Source: an uncultured Fibrobacter sp. (GTDB lineage: Bacteria > Fibrobacterota > Fibrobacteria > Fibrobacterales > Fibrobacteraceae). Taken from it: 64,000 nt of DNA. The notes beneath the pieces are model-generated. The model saw only the letters and a list, made by a program, of their open reading frames with translations. It was not told where the DNA came from and ran no database searches. The stretch spans positions 21,049-85,048 of the forward strand of contig CAMKMX010000009.1 of NCBI GenBank assembly GCA_946414025.1. The letters are read 5' to 3'. Of the stretch, positions 16,936 to 24,865 are shown one piece after another. Made by a program: the position numbers and the translations under genes. How positions within the stretch are numbered: the stretch's first letter is position 1; every line of letters begins with the position of its first letter.

Positions 16936-18766
16936 TCCCATCCACCTGGCCCACAAAGCTGGAAATACCCAAGTCCGTAATGGTCTGGGCATACTTCTTG
17001 TGCATATACTCGTTCACGTTGTCGGAATCGTCCATCTGCAAAACGGTCAGGGCGGACTCGCGAACGTCTTCGTAGTTGATGGAACGGATAATCTTCTTGG
17101 TGGCCATAACGCTCCAGGGCGTCATGGAAAGTTCATCTACGCCAAGCCCAACGAGCAAAAGCACACTCATGGGGTCCGCACTCATTTCGCCGCAAACCGC
17201 CACAGGAATCCCCTCGCGGTGCGCCGCCATCACCACACGGTTGATCATGTGCAGAATGGCCGGATGGTGAGGTTGGAACATTTCGGTGATAAGTTCGTTG
17301 GTCCGGTCCACCGCCAAGGTAAACTGGATAAGGTCGTTTGTACCGATGCTGAAGAAATCCACTTCCTTGGCAAGCAGGTCCACAAGCATCACGGCGGCAG
17401 GCACTTCTATCATGGCTCCAATCTTGATATTGCCTACCTGCACTCCTTCGGCCTTCAGCTCGTCGGCACAGCGCTTGATATACGCCTTCGCCTTGCGGAG
17501 TTCGTTGAGCCCGGAAATCATGGGCAACAAAATCCGGAGGTTCCCGCTCTTGTTGGCCCGGAGCAACGCCCGCAATTGCGTACAGAAAATGTCTTCGCGG
17601 CTAAGGCACACGCGGATAGAGCGCCAGCCCATAAAGGGGTTGGCCTCGTTCACGGCGGTAAGGCCCGCCACCAGCTTATCACCACCGGCATCCAGGGTGC
17701 GGATCGTCACCGGACAGGGCGACATGGTAGAAAGGATTTCTTCGTAGGCTGTTTCCTGCTCGCTTTCGGTGGGAGCGTCTTTCTGAAAGAACAAGAATTC
17801 CGAACGGTAAAGACCGATACCTGTGGCTCCGAAATCTGTGACCTTCGATGCTTCCGACGGAAGTTCGATGTTGGCGTGGAGCGTAATGTACTTGCCGTCC
17901 CGGGTCATGGGCTCCAGACGGCGCATGGTGAACAGTTCCCGGCGCTGGCGTTCAAAGACCTCTTGCCGTTCGTGGAACTTGCGGATGTCCTCTTCGTCCG
18001 GGTTGACAATGACCATGCCGCCGGTACCATCTACAATGATGGTGTCACCGGCGTTCACCTGGGCAGCTACGTTCCTAAGGCCCGACACCGCCGGAATCTG
18101 CAACGACCTGGCAAGAATTGCCACGTGGCTCGTACGGCCACCCGTATCCATCACCAGGGCGCTGACCTGACCGGGCTTGATGGCAATGAGCATGCTGGGC
18201 ATGATTTCGTGAGCCGCCAGCACCACGCCCTGTTCCAGAGCTACGTCCTCCAGTACCGGACCGGAATCGTCCAGGGCGGTCATCAGGCGGTTATACAAGT
18301 CCCGAAGGTCTGCCGCCTTGTCCCGCATGGCCGGGGAATTGATCTTCTCGAATTTTTCGATGTAGTTGCCCAGCACCACGTGCACCGACCAGCGGGCCGT
18401 CTTGTGCTTTTTCTTGACCATTTCCAGGACGCCGTTCACCAGGCCCGGGTCCTGCAAAATCATCAGGTGGGTTGCAAATATCAAGCTGTCGTGGACGCCG
18501 GTGCGGGTCTCGGAGATTTCCTTGATCTGGCTGATTTCTTTTGCCGTCTTGCTCACGGCCTTCAAGAACAGCTGTTCTTCGGTGGTGACCCGGCTTTCGG
18601 GAATGGACTCCTCGACGACGGAAATTTCCCTGTTGGTAATCGGGAAAACTTTGCCCATGGCAAAGCCCGGCGACGCAGGAACGCCAACCAATACAATGCG
18701 TAATGGTTTCTTGGATGTCTTGGAGCTAGAAGACCCCTTAGCCTGCTTCTTCGTTGAAGTTGTCAT
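16931..18766 (-). CDS. ptsI: Phosphoenolpyruvate-protein phosphotransferase (Enzyme I)
   Basis: 611 residues. A Ser/Lys-rich N-terminal extension of about 20 residues precedes the usual GVPASPGFAMGKVF start. The phosphorylated His lies in TGGRTSHVAILAR (His214). The C-terminal PEP-binding barrel has DAGGDK, GMRS-like GWRSIR, IEVPAA, FSIGTNDLIQ and the VAVCGEMS cysteine. It transfers phosphate from PEP to HPr. Its start overlaps the end of ptsH by 29 bp with GGAG about 10 bp upstream, so coupled translation is likely. No EII permease is in the window, so the pair may serve regulation rather than sugar import. Confidence 0.95.
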   Translation of the reverse strand: MTTSTKKQAKGSSSSKTSKKPLRIVLVGVPASPGFAMGKVFPITNREISVVEESIPESRVTTEEQLFLKAVSKTAKEISQIKEISETRTGVHDSLIFATHLMILQDPGLVNGVLEMVKKKHKTARWSVHVVLGNYIEKFEKINSPAMRDKAADLRDLYNRLMTALDDSGPVLEDVALEQGVVLAAHEIMPSMLIAIKPGQVSALVMDTGGRTSHVAILARSLQIPAVSGLRNVAAQVNAGDTIIVDGTGGMVIVNPDEEDIRKFHERQEVFERQRRELFTMRRLEPMTRDGKYITLHANIELPSEASKVTDFGATGIGLYRSEFLFFQKDAPTESEQETAYEEILSTMSPCPVTIRTLDAGGDKLVAGLTAVNEANPFMGWRSIRVCLSREDIFCTQLRALLRANKSGNLRILLPMISGLNELRKAKAYIKRCADELKAEGVQVGNIKIGAMIEVPAAVMLVDLLAKEVDFFSIGTNDLIQFTLAVDRTNELITEMFQPHHPAILHMINRVVMAAHREGIPVAVCGEMSADPMSVLLLVGLGVDELSMTPWSVMATKKIIRSINYEDVRESALTVLQMDDSDNVNEYMHKKYAQTITDLGISSFVGQVDGK

Positions 18767-19010
18767 GGAATAACTGCTCCAACTTCTGCACGACCAGTTC
18801 TTCGTCTTCGCCGTCCACCTCGAACTTCACCTCGGAACCCAGGGGAATGGCCAGCATCATCACGTTCAAAATGCTCTTGGCATTGGCCTTAGAACCATCA
18901 AAAATTATGGAGACATCACTCTTGGCAGGTCCCGTAATATCAACAATCATCCCCGCAGGGCGGGCATGAACACCAAGTTTATTGGTCACCGTAAGCGTCT
19001 TTACAATCAT
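18738..19010 (-). CDS. ptsH: Phosphocarrier protein HPr
   Basis: A 90-residue HPr. His15 lies in KLGVHARPAG, and the regulatory serine is at position 46 in KANAKSILNVM. Presence of Ser46 suggests control by an HPr kinase/phosphorylase encoded elsewhere, which is inference. It lies 6 bp downstream of the MCE gene and overlaps ptsI, giving an mlaD-like - ptsH - ptsI operon. Confidence 0.95.
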   Translation of the reverse strand: MIVKTLTVTNKLGVHARPAGMIVDITGPAKSDVSIIFDGSKANAKSILNVMMLAIPLGSEVKFEVDGEDEELVVQKLEQLFHDNFNEEAG

Positions 19011-19016
19011 AGCCCC

Positions 19017-19925
19017 TCAGAAAATATCCACGTTGATGTCAAGACCATCGTTCAAGATGACCCTGAACAGGCTGTCGGCGGAATGGACTGTCTTGACCAG
19101 GTCGTCGTGCAGCTTGCGGTCCGAAAGCAGGGCGCCCACCGTATTCTCCTTGGACTGGACCTTGGCAATGAGTTCGTCCAGGTGCTTGGTGACACCTTCC
19201 AGTTCGGCAATCAAGTTGTTGGCATTTCCGATAACCACATCCGTATTGGCAAAAAGGTTGTCGATAGGTGGTTTGACGCCATCGACCAGGTTGCCCACCT
19301 TGAGAGTCACCTCGTTCAGGCCGGCCAGGCTCTTCTTGAGCTCGGGGTCCGTGGTGTTCACAAGCTCCATCAGGCGGTCTTCCAAAGTTTCCGCCTTCAC
19401 GAGAAGCGTGTTGAACCTGTCCTGGAAATCCTCGCTGGCGATGGTGCCCTTCAGGGCCCGCTTCACGGATTCCAGCAAGACCTTGGTGCTGTCACAAACT
19501 TCGCCCGCCAGACCGAGGGCCTCAGCGATGCCGGCGTCGAACTGGCCCGTAATGGTGTCACCCGGCTCAAAATACTCCTCGGAGTCCCCGAGAATCATGC
19601 CAATCTGGCGTTCGCCCATGATACCGATGTTCTGGACCCGGATTTCGGAATCCTTGGGAATCATCACATCGGTGCGGAGACGGATAGTCACCACCACGCG
19701 ATGGCCTGCAAGCTCGATGCTTTCCACCTTGCCCAGCTTGACGCCATTGACCTTAACCGGGTCGTCCAGCACAAGGGTACTGACCTGGGTAAACCGCAGG
19801 TGGAAGGTGTTAAACGTCTCTCGCGGGTCCTTCTCGTTCAAGAAGAACATGCCGAAAACCAAGATGACGATAGCCAACAGGACGACAAGACCGACAGAGA
19901 AGTAAAGTGTGGTATTCTTCTTCAT
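19017..19925 (-). CDS. MCE/MlaD-family lipid-transport periplasmic protein
   Basis: 302 residues: one N-terminal transmembrane helix (about 8-28) and an MCE domain (about 40-115) with VLDDPVKVNGVKLGKVESIEL and IPKDSEIRVQNIGIMGERQIGM. A long alpha-helical C-terminal part follows, with repeated LxxL-type heptads ending in the periplasm. MlaD-like proteins form hexamers that pass phospholipids between membranes. No MlaE/MlaF genes are adjacent; instead ptsH and ptsI follow. Start: ATG at 19925. Confidence 0.85.
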   Translation of the reverse strand: MKKNTTLYFSVGLVVLLAIVILVFGMFFLNEKDPRETFNTFHLRFTQVSTLVLDDPVKVNGVKLGKVESIELAGHRVVVTIRLRTDVMIPKDSEIRVQNIGIMGERQIGMILGDSEEYFEPGDTITGQFDAGIAEALGLAGEVCDSTKVLLESVKRALKGTIASEDFQDRFNTLLVKAETLEDRLMELVNTTDPELKKSLAGLNEVTLKVGNLVDGVKPPIDNLFANTDVVIGNANNLIAELEGVTKHLDELIAKVQSKENTVGALLSDRKLHDDLVKTVHSADSLFRVILNDGLDINVDIF

Positions 19926-20032
19926 TTCTGCCTTAAAATAGCATTTTTACCATAATCTACACAAAGAAATCTTCTAAACAAGGGCTTTTCATTCATTCTC
20001 TTGGTTCTTAAATCCGAATTCCGAACCCCGAA

Positions 20033-20689
20033 TTACCCCTCTACCCGGACAATGGGGCTGTTATTCTCGATGCCGTTCACGTGCCGGTCCAGGTAGTCAT
20101 AGAGCAGGGCATCCCTTTCTGCCTGGGGGAGCAGGAATTTTTCACGGCCCTCCCGCTGCATGAAAATGTCCAGGTAGGTCATAAGCACACCGCCCGCCAC
20201 GGAGACGTTCATGGATTCCGTAATGCCGTACTGGGGCAGTTTGAATTCGTAGTCCGCATGTGCCAGGGTGTCGGGGTGGTTCCCGTGGAACTCGCTCCCC
20301 AGGTAAAAGGCCGTAGGCTGACTCAGGTCCAGATCCAAAACCGAATTGGTGGTGTTGGTGCTGGCCACTGCAATCTTGTAGCCCTTGGCACGGAGCTTTT
20401 CCATACAGAGCATGCGTTTCTTGTACAGGTAGATGGACATCCACTTGTAGGAGCCCTTCAAGATGGACTTGTTCACGCTGTAGGCGTTGTCCTCTTCGAT
20501 GACGTGGACATCCTGCAAGCCGAAAACCTCTGCGGTGCGGATAACGGCGGAAATATTGTGGGGGTCGAACAGGTCTTCCAGCACCATGCAGAAATGGCGG
20601 GTACGGCGGTTTACCACGCCAGTCAGGAGTTCCCGACGGCGGTCCGTGACCCGTGCAAGCAAACTTTCTAAACTTTCCTTTTCGCTCAT
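20033..20689 (-). CDS. trmH: tRNA/rRNA 2'-O-methyltransferase, TrmH (SpoU) family
   Basis: 218 residues with the three SPOUT motifs: NISAVIRTAEVFGLQDV (motif 1, catalytic Arg), FYLGSEFHGNHPDTLAHAD (motif 2) and LPQYGITESMNVSVAGGVLMTYL (motif 3), forming the trefoil knot. Length and motif spelling fit TrmH, which methylates G18 of tRNA, better than the longer RlmB. A heptamer tract (20011-20036) touches its stop codon. Confidence 0.83.
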   Translation of the reverse strand: MSEKESLESLLARVTDRRRELLTGVVNRRTRHFCMVLEDLFDPHNISAVIRTAEVFGLQDVHVIEEDNAYSVNKSILKGSYKWMSIYLYKKRMLCMEKLRAKGYKIAVASTNTTNSVLDLDLSQPTAFYLGSEFHGNHPDTLAHADYEFKLPQYGITESMNVSVAGGVLMTYLDIFMQREGREKFLLPQAERDALLYDYLDRHVNGIENNSPIVRVEG

Positions 20690-20853
20690 AAATTTTCCTT
20701 TTTAATCTCTTTTTTTTCAATCCTAACACTTCACCATCAAGCGGATCCTCGTGATTCTATCGCTGCGCTCCAGAATGACAGCGAGGATGACACCTCTTGA
20801 GACCAGCTTTACTAACCCCTAAATCCTATCCCCTAAATCCTAACCCCTATTAC
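20690..20853. repeat. Intergenic repeat block (palindrome plus CCTAAAT heptamers)
   Basis: The spacer between trmH and the next gene holds a long imperfect palindrome (GGATCCTCG ... CAGCGAGGATGACA, with inner TCGCTG/CAGCGA arms). A period-7 tract follows at 20812-20860 (cctaaat cctatcc cctaaat cctaacc cctatta). The tract touches the stop codon of the downstream gene. No ORF of interest. Confidence 0.75.
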
Positions 20854-21867
20854 CTATTCTTTCACCTGCAGCGGCACAGGGACTTCCTTGGCCTGCCGAC
20901 GCTGAATCTGCAACTTTTCAAAGTCTCCCAACTTCCAGGGCGCGCCGTTTACCACGTTCTCGAAATCCAGAATGTACTGCACGTTCTCCATGGACTTGAG
21001 AGAAGCGCTCTTGAGCATGGGCTCCTTGTTTCCGCCAAAGTATTCTCCCGACGACTTCTTGATATCCTTGACGATGTGGTCAATCTTGTCGCCTACCACG
21101 CTCTTGAAAACCCGCATCTGCATAATGGAATTCAACACGGAATTCCCGGGGAATACGATAGCCGTTAACTTGTACCGAATTTCCTTGTCGGAGACGGGGT
21201 CCATGTCCAGGTAGGCCACAGCCGTTCCGTGCAGCGACCACTTGAGGACCTGGGCGTGTCCATACCCGAAAAACACGTTCCGCATGCCGAGCTTCTGCCC
21301 AGCACTATCCTGCAGGGCCCAGAAGAATTCACCCGAAAGGCTCCGGCCGTTGCTACCGCTGAAGAACCGCCTGTCCTTGCTGGTGTATTCTAGCCGGTAG
21401 TTCGTACCCAAGTAGGCGTTGATAAGTTCTGCCGTAAAGGGCATGTTGTCGAACAAATAACTGATGACATTTTGCCCCAGAGGAAGCGTACCCTTGTTCT
21501 CGTAAATGGCGCGGTACTGTCGGCCTAATCTGGAATAGATTTCCGTCGCTCCCGTAATTTTGGGATCTGCAGGCAAGCCCCGCTTGGTAATTTCTACAAA
21601 GGGGGCGCAGAACTCCTCGTTGTACTTGACCTTGGGCCAAGGTTTCTGATCTTCTTCTGTACAAAAACCGTAATCGATGTTCAGGCATTTCTTGACACCG
21701 GAACAGAGGGAACGGAATCCCTCTTCGCCGCCGGACTTTTCGATCATGCGCTTGCGGCCGATTTCTTTCATCAAGGCTTCGCGCTTGCTTTCGGGCGAAT
21801 CTGCGGCAAACGCCTCTGCACAGGCAAAGGCCAACAGCATCAAGAAAACAAGAACTCGCCTACCCAC
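20854..21867 (-). CDS. Secreted protein of unknown function
   Basis: 337 residues with a signal peptide (MGRRVLVFLMLLAFACAEAFA). The mature part begins with charged helices (SPESKREALMKEIGRKRM) and four cysteines in a short span (SLCSGVKKCLNIDYGFC). Mixed alpha/beta sequence follows with no recognised catalytic motif. It shares a 14-bp spacer with the upstream M16 homologue, so the two are probably co-transcribed and both exported. I do not recognise a family. Confidence 0.65.
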   Translation of the reverse strand: MGRRVLVFLMLLAFACAEAFAADSPESKREALMKEIGRKRMIEKSGGEEGFRSLCSGVKKCLNIDYGFCTEEDQKPWPKVKYNEEFCAPFVEITKRGLPADPKITGATEIYSRLGRQYRAIYENKGTLPLGQNVISYLFDNMPFTAELINAYLGTNYRLEYTSKDRRFFSGSNGRSLSGEFFWALQDSAGQKLGMRNVFFGYGHAQVLKWSLHGTAVAYLDMDPVSDKEIRYKLTAIVFPGNSVLNSIMQMRVFKSVVGDKIDHIVKDIKKSSGEYFGGNKEPMLKSASLKSMENVQYILDFENVVNGAPWKLGDFEKLQIQRRQAKEVPVPLQVKE

Positions 21868-21881
21868 AGGAATCCTTTTGG

Positions 21882-23447
21882 CTATTGCCTAAAATCCAGG
21901 CTATCCTGGGGAATTACGGTGAAGGGTTTCAACGCATCGAATTTAGAGACAGGACCCACGATAGAAATGGTCATCTTGTCGCGGGCAAAATATTTTGCAA
22001 TCATGGCCTTCACCTGTTCAGGAGTGACGGCAGAAATTTCTTTCACGTAGTCCAGGTAGTGGTCAAAGGTCTTGCCCAGCAGTTCTCCCTTGGCAAAGAT
22101 GGTGGCCGTAGAAGCAGGGGAATCGAACAGGCTGGGCAAGCTTTCAATCAGCGCTTTTTTCGCCTGTTCCAGTTCTTCTGCCGTCGGGCCTTCCTTGGCC
22201 AGCTTTTCCACTTCTTCAAAAATCAGCTTCAGGGCAAAATCCACGGACTCCACCTTGGTCTGCAAGGCGATGGTGGTCATGGCGGTATCCCGATAGTCGT
22301 TACCCACAGTGCTGTAGATACTGTAGGCCAGGCCCTCGTCGCTACGCACGCGGTTCATGAGGCGGCTAGTAAAGCTTCCGCCACCCAAGATAAAGCTCGC
22401 CACCGCCGCCGGGTAGTAGTCGGGATGGGGGCGTTTCACGAAAGGCTGGTTGATGGCAATGTTCGCCTGGGTAATGTCCTTGTCCACCACGTAGGTGCCG
22501 GGCTTACGCAGGTAAGCGAGAGGCTGCGGCGCCACAAAGGCGGAATCCGCAGGCTTAGAAGAAACGGTGGAAGTGTCCTTTTTCCAGTCGGCGAAAAATT
22601 CCTTAAGCATCTGCACGCTGGAATCCCGGTCCACATCACCGGACAAGGCAAAGATGATTCGGCTAGACTGGAACACCCCGCGGGAAAGCCGTTTCAGGTC
22701 GGCGTCAGTGACCTTCTTGTATTCGTCACCGGTAGCGTCCCACAAACGATTGTTAGGAGCGTAGTTCACCTTGGCACGCAAGGCCGAAAGCACCTTGGCA
22801 GGAGTATCGTAACGCTGTTCGTAAGCGGTGGCGGACTTGGTCTTTACGATTTCCAGCTGTTCCTTGTCAAAGGCGGGAGCGAGCAGCACCTTCTTTGTCA
22901 GCGCAAGCACCGATGGAAAGTCCTTGGTCAGGCAGTCAATGTCGAAAGAGGCGGTCCACACGCCGGCCGAAGAACCGACTCCGGCGCTGATAAACTCAAG
23001 GGTATCTTCCAGGGCGCCGGGGGCGATACCGCCACCGCCGCCACGCCTAAGCATGGAGCCCAGCATCTCGAAGGCGGCCTCGTCCTTGATGGAGGCGGGG
23101 ACTCTCGGATTCTCGAAATAGACCGTAAAATTCACCAGGGGCAAGCGGCGGTCGCTCACGATGTAACCGGTGACACCTTCGGCTATTTCTACCCGGTAAT
23201 CCTTCGGGTAAGGCGCTACGTAGTTGTATTCCGGAAACTGGATGTCCTTGTAACTGGCGGGGATGTCGGACTTTGCAGGCTGAGTTGCAGCACCGCTCTG
23301 TTCAGACACTGCGGCAGAATCCTTTGGGGTAGCAACCGTCGCAGTATTTTCCGTTGCAGGGGCAGGCGCGCTGGAACAAGCGGCAATAGAGGCCAAGAGG
23401 GCAGAGCCCACCAGCAACGATATGGTTTTCACATCATTTTTCTTCAT
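21882..23447 (-). CDS. M16-family peptidase homologue lacking the zinc motif, lipoprotein
   Basis: The ATG at 23447 is chosen; the track start is a TTG two codons upstream. 521 residues with a lipoprotein signal (SIAAC-SS) and a long Ala/Thr/Ser linker. Two M16 domains follow. The first has EAAFEMLGSMLRRGG where active enzymes have HxxEH, so the zinc ligands are missing. The second keeps ILGGGSFTSRLMNRVRSDEGLAYSIYS, the conserved Arg/Tyr pair. Non-catalytic M16 proteins normally partner an active HxxEH subunit, which is not seen here. Confidence 0.8.
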   Translation of the reverse strand: MKKNDVKTISLLVGSALLASIAACSSAPAPATENTATVATPKDSAAVSEQSGAATQPAKSDIPASYKDIQFPEYNYVAPYPKDYRVEIAEGVTGYIVSDRRLPLVNFTVYFENPRVPASIKDEAAFEMLGSMLRRGGGGGIAPGALEDTLEFISAGVGSSAGVWTASFDIDCLTKDFPSVLALTKKVLLAPAFDKEQLEIVKTKSATAYEQRYDTPAKVLSALRAKVNYAPNNRLWDATGDEYKKVTDADLKRLSRGVFQSSRIIFALSGDVDRDSSVQMLKEFFADWKKDTSTVSSKPADSAFVAPQPLAYLRKPGTYVVDKDITQANIAINQPFVKRPHPDYYPAAVASFILGGGSFTSRLMNRVRSDEGLAYSIYSTVGNDYRDTAMTTIALQTKVESVDFALKLIFEEVEKLAKEGPTAEELEQAKKALIESLPSLFDSPASTATIFAKGELLGKTFDHYLDYVKEISAVTPEQVKAMIAKYFARDKMTISIVGPVSKFDALKPFTVIPQDSLDFRQ

Positions 23448-23518
23448 CACCAAACAATATAGCTATTCCCTCATTCCAAATTGGACTAAGGAATTTCAAA
23501 ATAATTTGGTTTATCGGG

Positions 23519-23540
23519 CTTTTTGAATGTATATTATACT
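23519..23540 (+). promoter_or_regulatory. Putative promoter of the 23544 small RNA
   Basis: Reads ctttttgaatgtatattatact: a T-tract, then TGTATATT and a TATACT that could serve as -10. Predicted transcription would begin within a few bases of the outer stem of the RNA. No good -35 hexamer is visible. Confidence 0.4.
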
Positions 23541-23543
23541 CAT

Positions 23544-23629
23544 AGCCTTTCCGGTGGATTCTAATTCGGCCTCCCATGGAGCGCCGCCCGTCTCCAAGAG
23601 AGACATACCCACCCGAAAGGCTTTTTTTG
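23544..23629 (+). ncRNA. Candidate structured small RNA (three-way junction with terminator)
   Basis: The ends AGCCTTTCCGGTGG (23544-23557) and CCACCCGAAAGGCT (23609-23622) form a 14-position stem with a single C-C mismatch, followed at once by a T-run. Inside are two further hairpins: CGGC-CTCC-CAT-GGAG-C-GCCG (23567-23586) and GTCTC-CAAGA-GAGAC (23590-23604). The region has no ORF and lies between batB-like and M16 genes, both on the other strand. It is not a tRNA (no T-loop) and lacks the SRP GGAAG core. The class is unknown to me. Confidence 0.55.
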
Positions 23630-23645
23630 TACCCGGAGCAATGAC

Positions 23646-24674
23646 TCAGCTGAAACGGCCGGCCAGCTGCTTGCGACGGCGGCCCCGTTCGGATACCACC
23701 GCTTCAATCAGGAACAGCAGGGCCGCAATCCCGAGGAAAATCTGGTAGCGGTCCTGGTAATTTTCAAAGCGGTCGCTTGCCTGATCCTTCTTTTCGAGGG
23801 TGGCAATTTCGGTCAGCACCTTCTGCAGCTGGAACTCACCGGGGCTCGCGTAAAAGTACAACCCGCCGGTAGCGCTTGCAATTTCTTGAAGAGTCCCGTC
23901 TTCTAGGCGGGTGGTCACGATGTTCCCTTGCATGTCCTTTTTGTAGGCCACTTCTCCGTTCTTGGTCTTGACAGGGATTGGCACACCTTCGCGAGAACCG
24001 ATACCCACCGTATAGATGCGGATGCCCATCTCGGCGGCTTCCTTGGCGGCATTGACGGCGGCGTCTTCAAGCTCTTCGCCGTCACTCATGAGGACCATTA
24101 CCGAATACTTGCCCGCCCCGCCGGAGTTGCGGAACAAATCCATCCCCTTGCGGATGGCCTTTTCCAGGTTCGTTCCCGGCATGAGCCAGCCCGGCTCCAG
24201 TTCCCGAAGCATCATCTGCACGGTTCCGTAGTCCAGTGTCAGAGGCACCATCACCTGGGCCTCGCCGCTAAAGGCCACTAGACCCACGCGGTCGCCGGTG
24301 AGAGATTCCAGGAACGAGGCAATCTCGTGACGGCTACGCACCAGACGGTTGGGCTTGATGTCTTCGGCCAGCATGGAAAGGGAAATATCCTGCAGCAGCA
24401 CCAAATCCAGACCGCGACGCTCCACGTGTTCTAGCTTATGGCCCCACTGGGGCCTTGCAAGGGCAACGAACAAAAAGGCAATCGCCAAAAGGAGGATCAG
24501 AACCTTGGCAAGCCTCCGCCAGGGAGACACGCTGGTCGAAAGCTTGGGCAGCATGGAAAGGGACACGAACCGCTCCGCCAGTTTTTTACGGCGGTAAAAG
24601 GCATAATAGAACAAAAGGGCAAAAAATGGCAGGGTAAAAAGTCCCCACAAAAAGCTCGGTTCCGCAAATCGCAT
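23646..24674 (-). CDS. BatB-like von Willebrand factor type A membrane protein
   Basis: Start set at the ATG at 24674 (RFAEPSFLWGLFTLPF); the track ORF begins 27 codons earlier in non-coding DNA. 342 residues: N-terminal BatA-type region with two helices, a VWA domain with a MIDAS-like DISLSM and later MVLMSDGEE, and a C-terminal helix near the end. The short RPQWGHKLEHVERRGLDLVLLQDISLSM block matches Bat aerotolerance proteins, membrane-anchored scaffolds often next to MoxR ATPases. The BatA-like gene lies upstream on the same strand but is separated by an inverted GGDEF gene. Confidence 0.83.
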   Translation of the reverse strand: MRFAEPSFLWGLFTLPFFALLFYYAFYRRKKLAERFVSLSMLPKLSTSVSPWRRLAKVLILLLAIAFLFVALARPQWGHKLEHVERRGLDLVLLQDISLSMLAEDIKPNRLVRSRHEIASFLESLTGDRVGLVAFSGEAQVMVPLTLDYGTVQMMLRELEPGWLMPGTNLEKAIRKGMDLFRNSGGAGKYSVMVLMSDGEELEDAAVNAAKEAAEMGIRIYTVGIGSREGVPIPVKTKNGEVAYKKDMQGNIVTTRLEDGTLQEIASATGGLYFYASPGEFQLQKVLTEIATLEKKDQASDRFENYQDRYQIFLGIAALLFLIEAVVSERGRRRKQLAGRFS

Positions 24675-24724
24675 GGACAGACTCCAGAAAAAAAACGGCG
24701 CGGGGCAGGGCCCGCATACCCATG

Positions 24725-24757
24725 AATATACAAAAAAAGGGCTTTTTCGCCCCATTT
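24725..24757. promoter_or_regulatory. T-tract/TGTATATT element and small GC hairpin upstream of batB-like gene
   Basis: On the minus strand CCTTTTTTTGTATATT (24725-24740) precedes the BatB-like ATG by about 50 bp. It overlaps a GGGC-TTTTTC-GCCC hairpin with A- and T-runs on either side, which could act as a weak bidirectional terminator. Nothing else is seen in the 190-bp divergent spacer except an AT-rich stretch with GATATATTTT before the plus-strand gene. Confidence 0.4.
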
Positions 24758-24865
24758 TTTCAAAAAAATGACCCCAAAAACGGGAAAAATCACATTTATT
24801 TGCGGGCGATGACTTTTTTGTTAAAAAAAAGATATATTTTACTTATTGGATTATAGGGTAAATCT

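Noticed and set aside
17000-18703. Long plus-strand ORF of 567 codons
   Set aside because: Opposite-strand shadow of ptsI, whose protein has full Enzyme I motifs. The shadow has low-complexity His/Gly-rich content and no recognisable domain.
21885-23462. Plus-strand ORF of 525 codons
   Set aside because: Antisense shadow of the M16 homologue. The length comes from high GC third positions, not from coding signals.
23544-23629. tRNA in the structured intergenic RNA
   Set aside because: The outer stem is longer than an acceptor stem, and there is no T-loop GGTTCGA or CCA-type end. Treated as an unknown small RNA.
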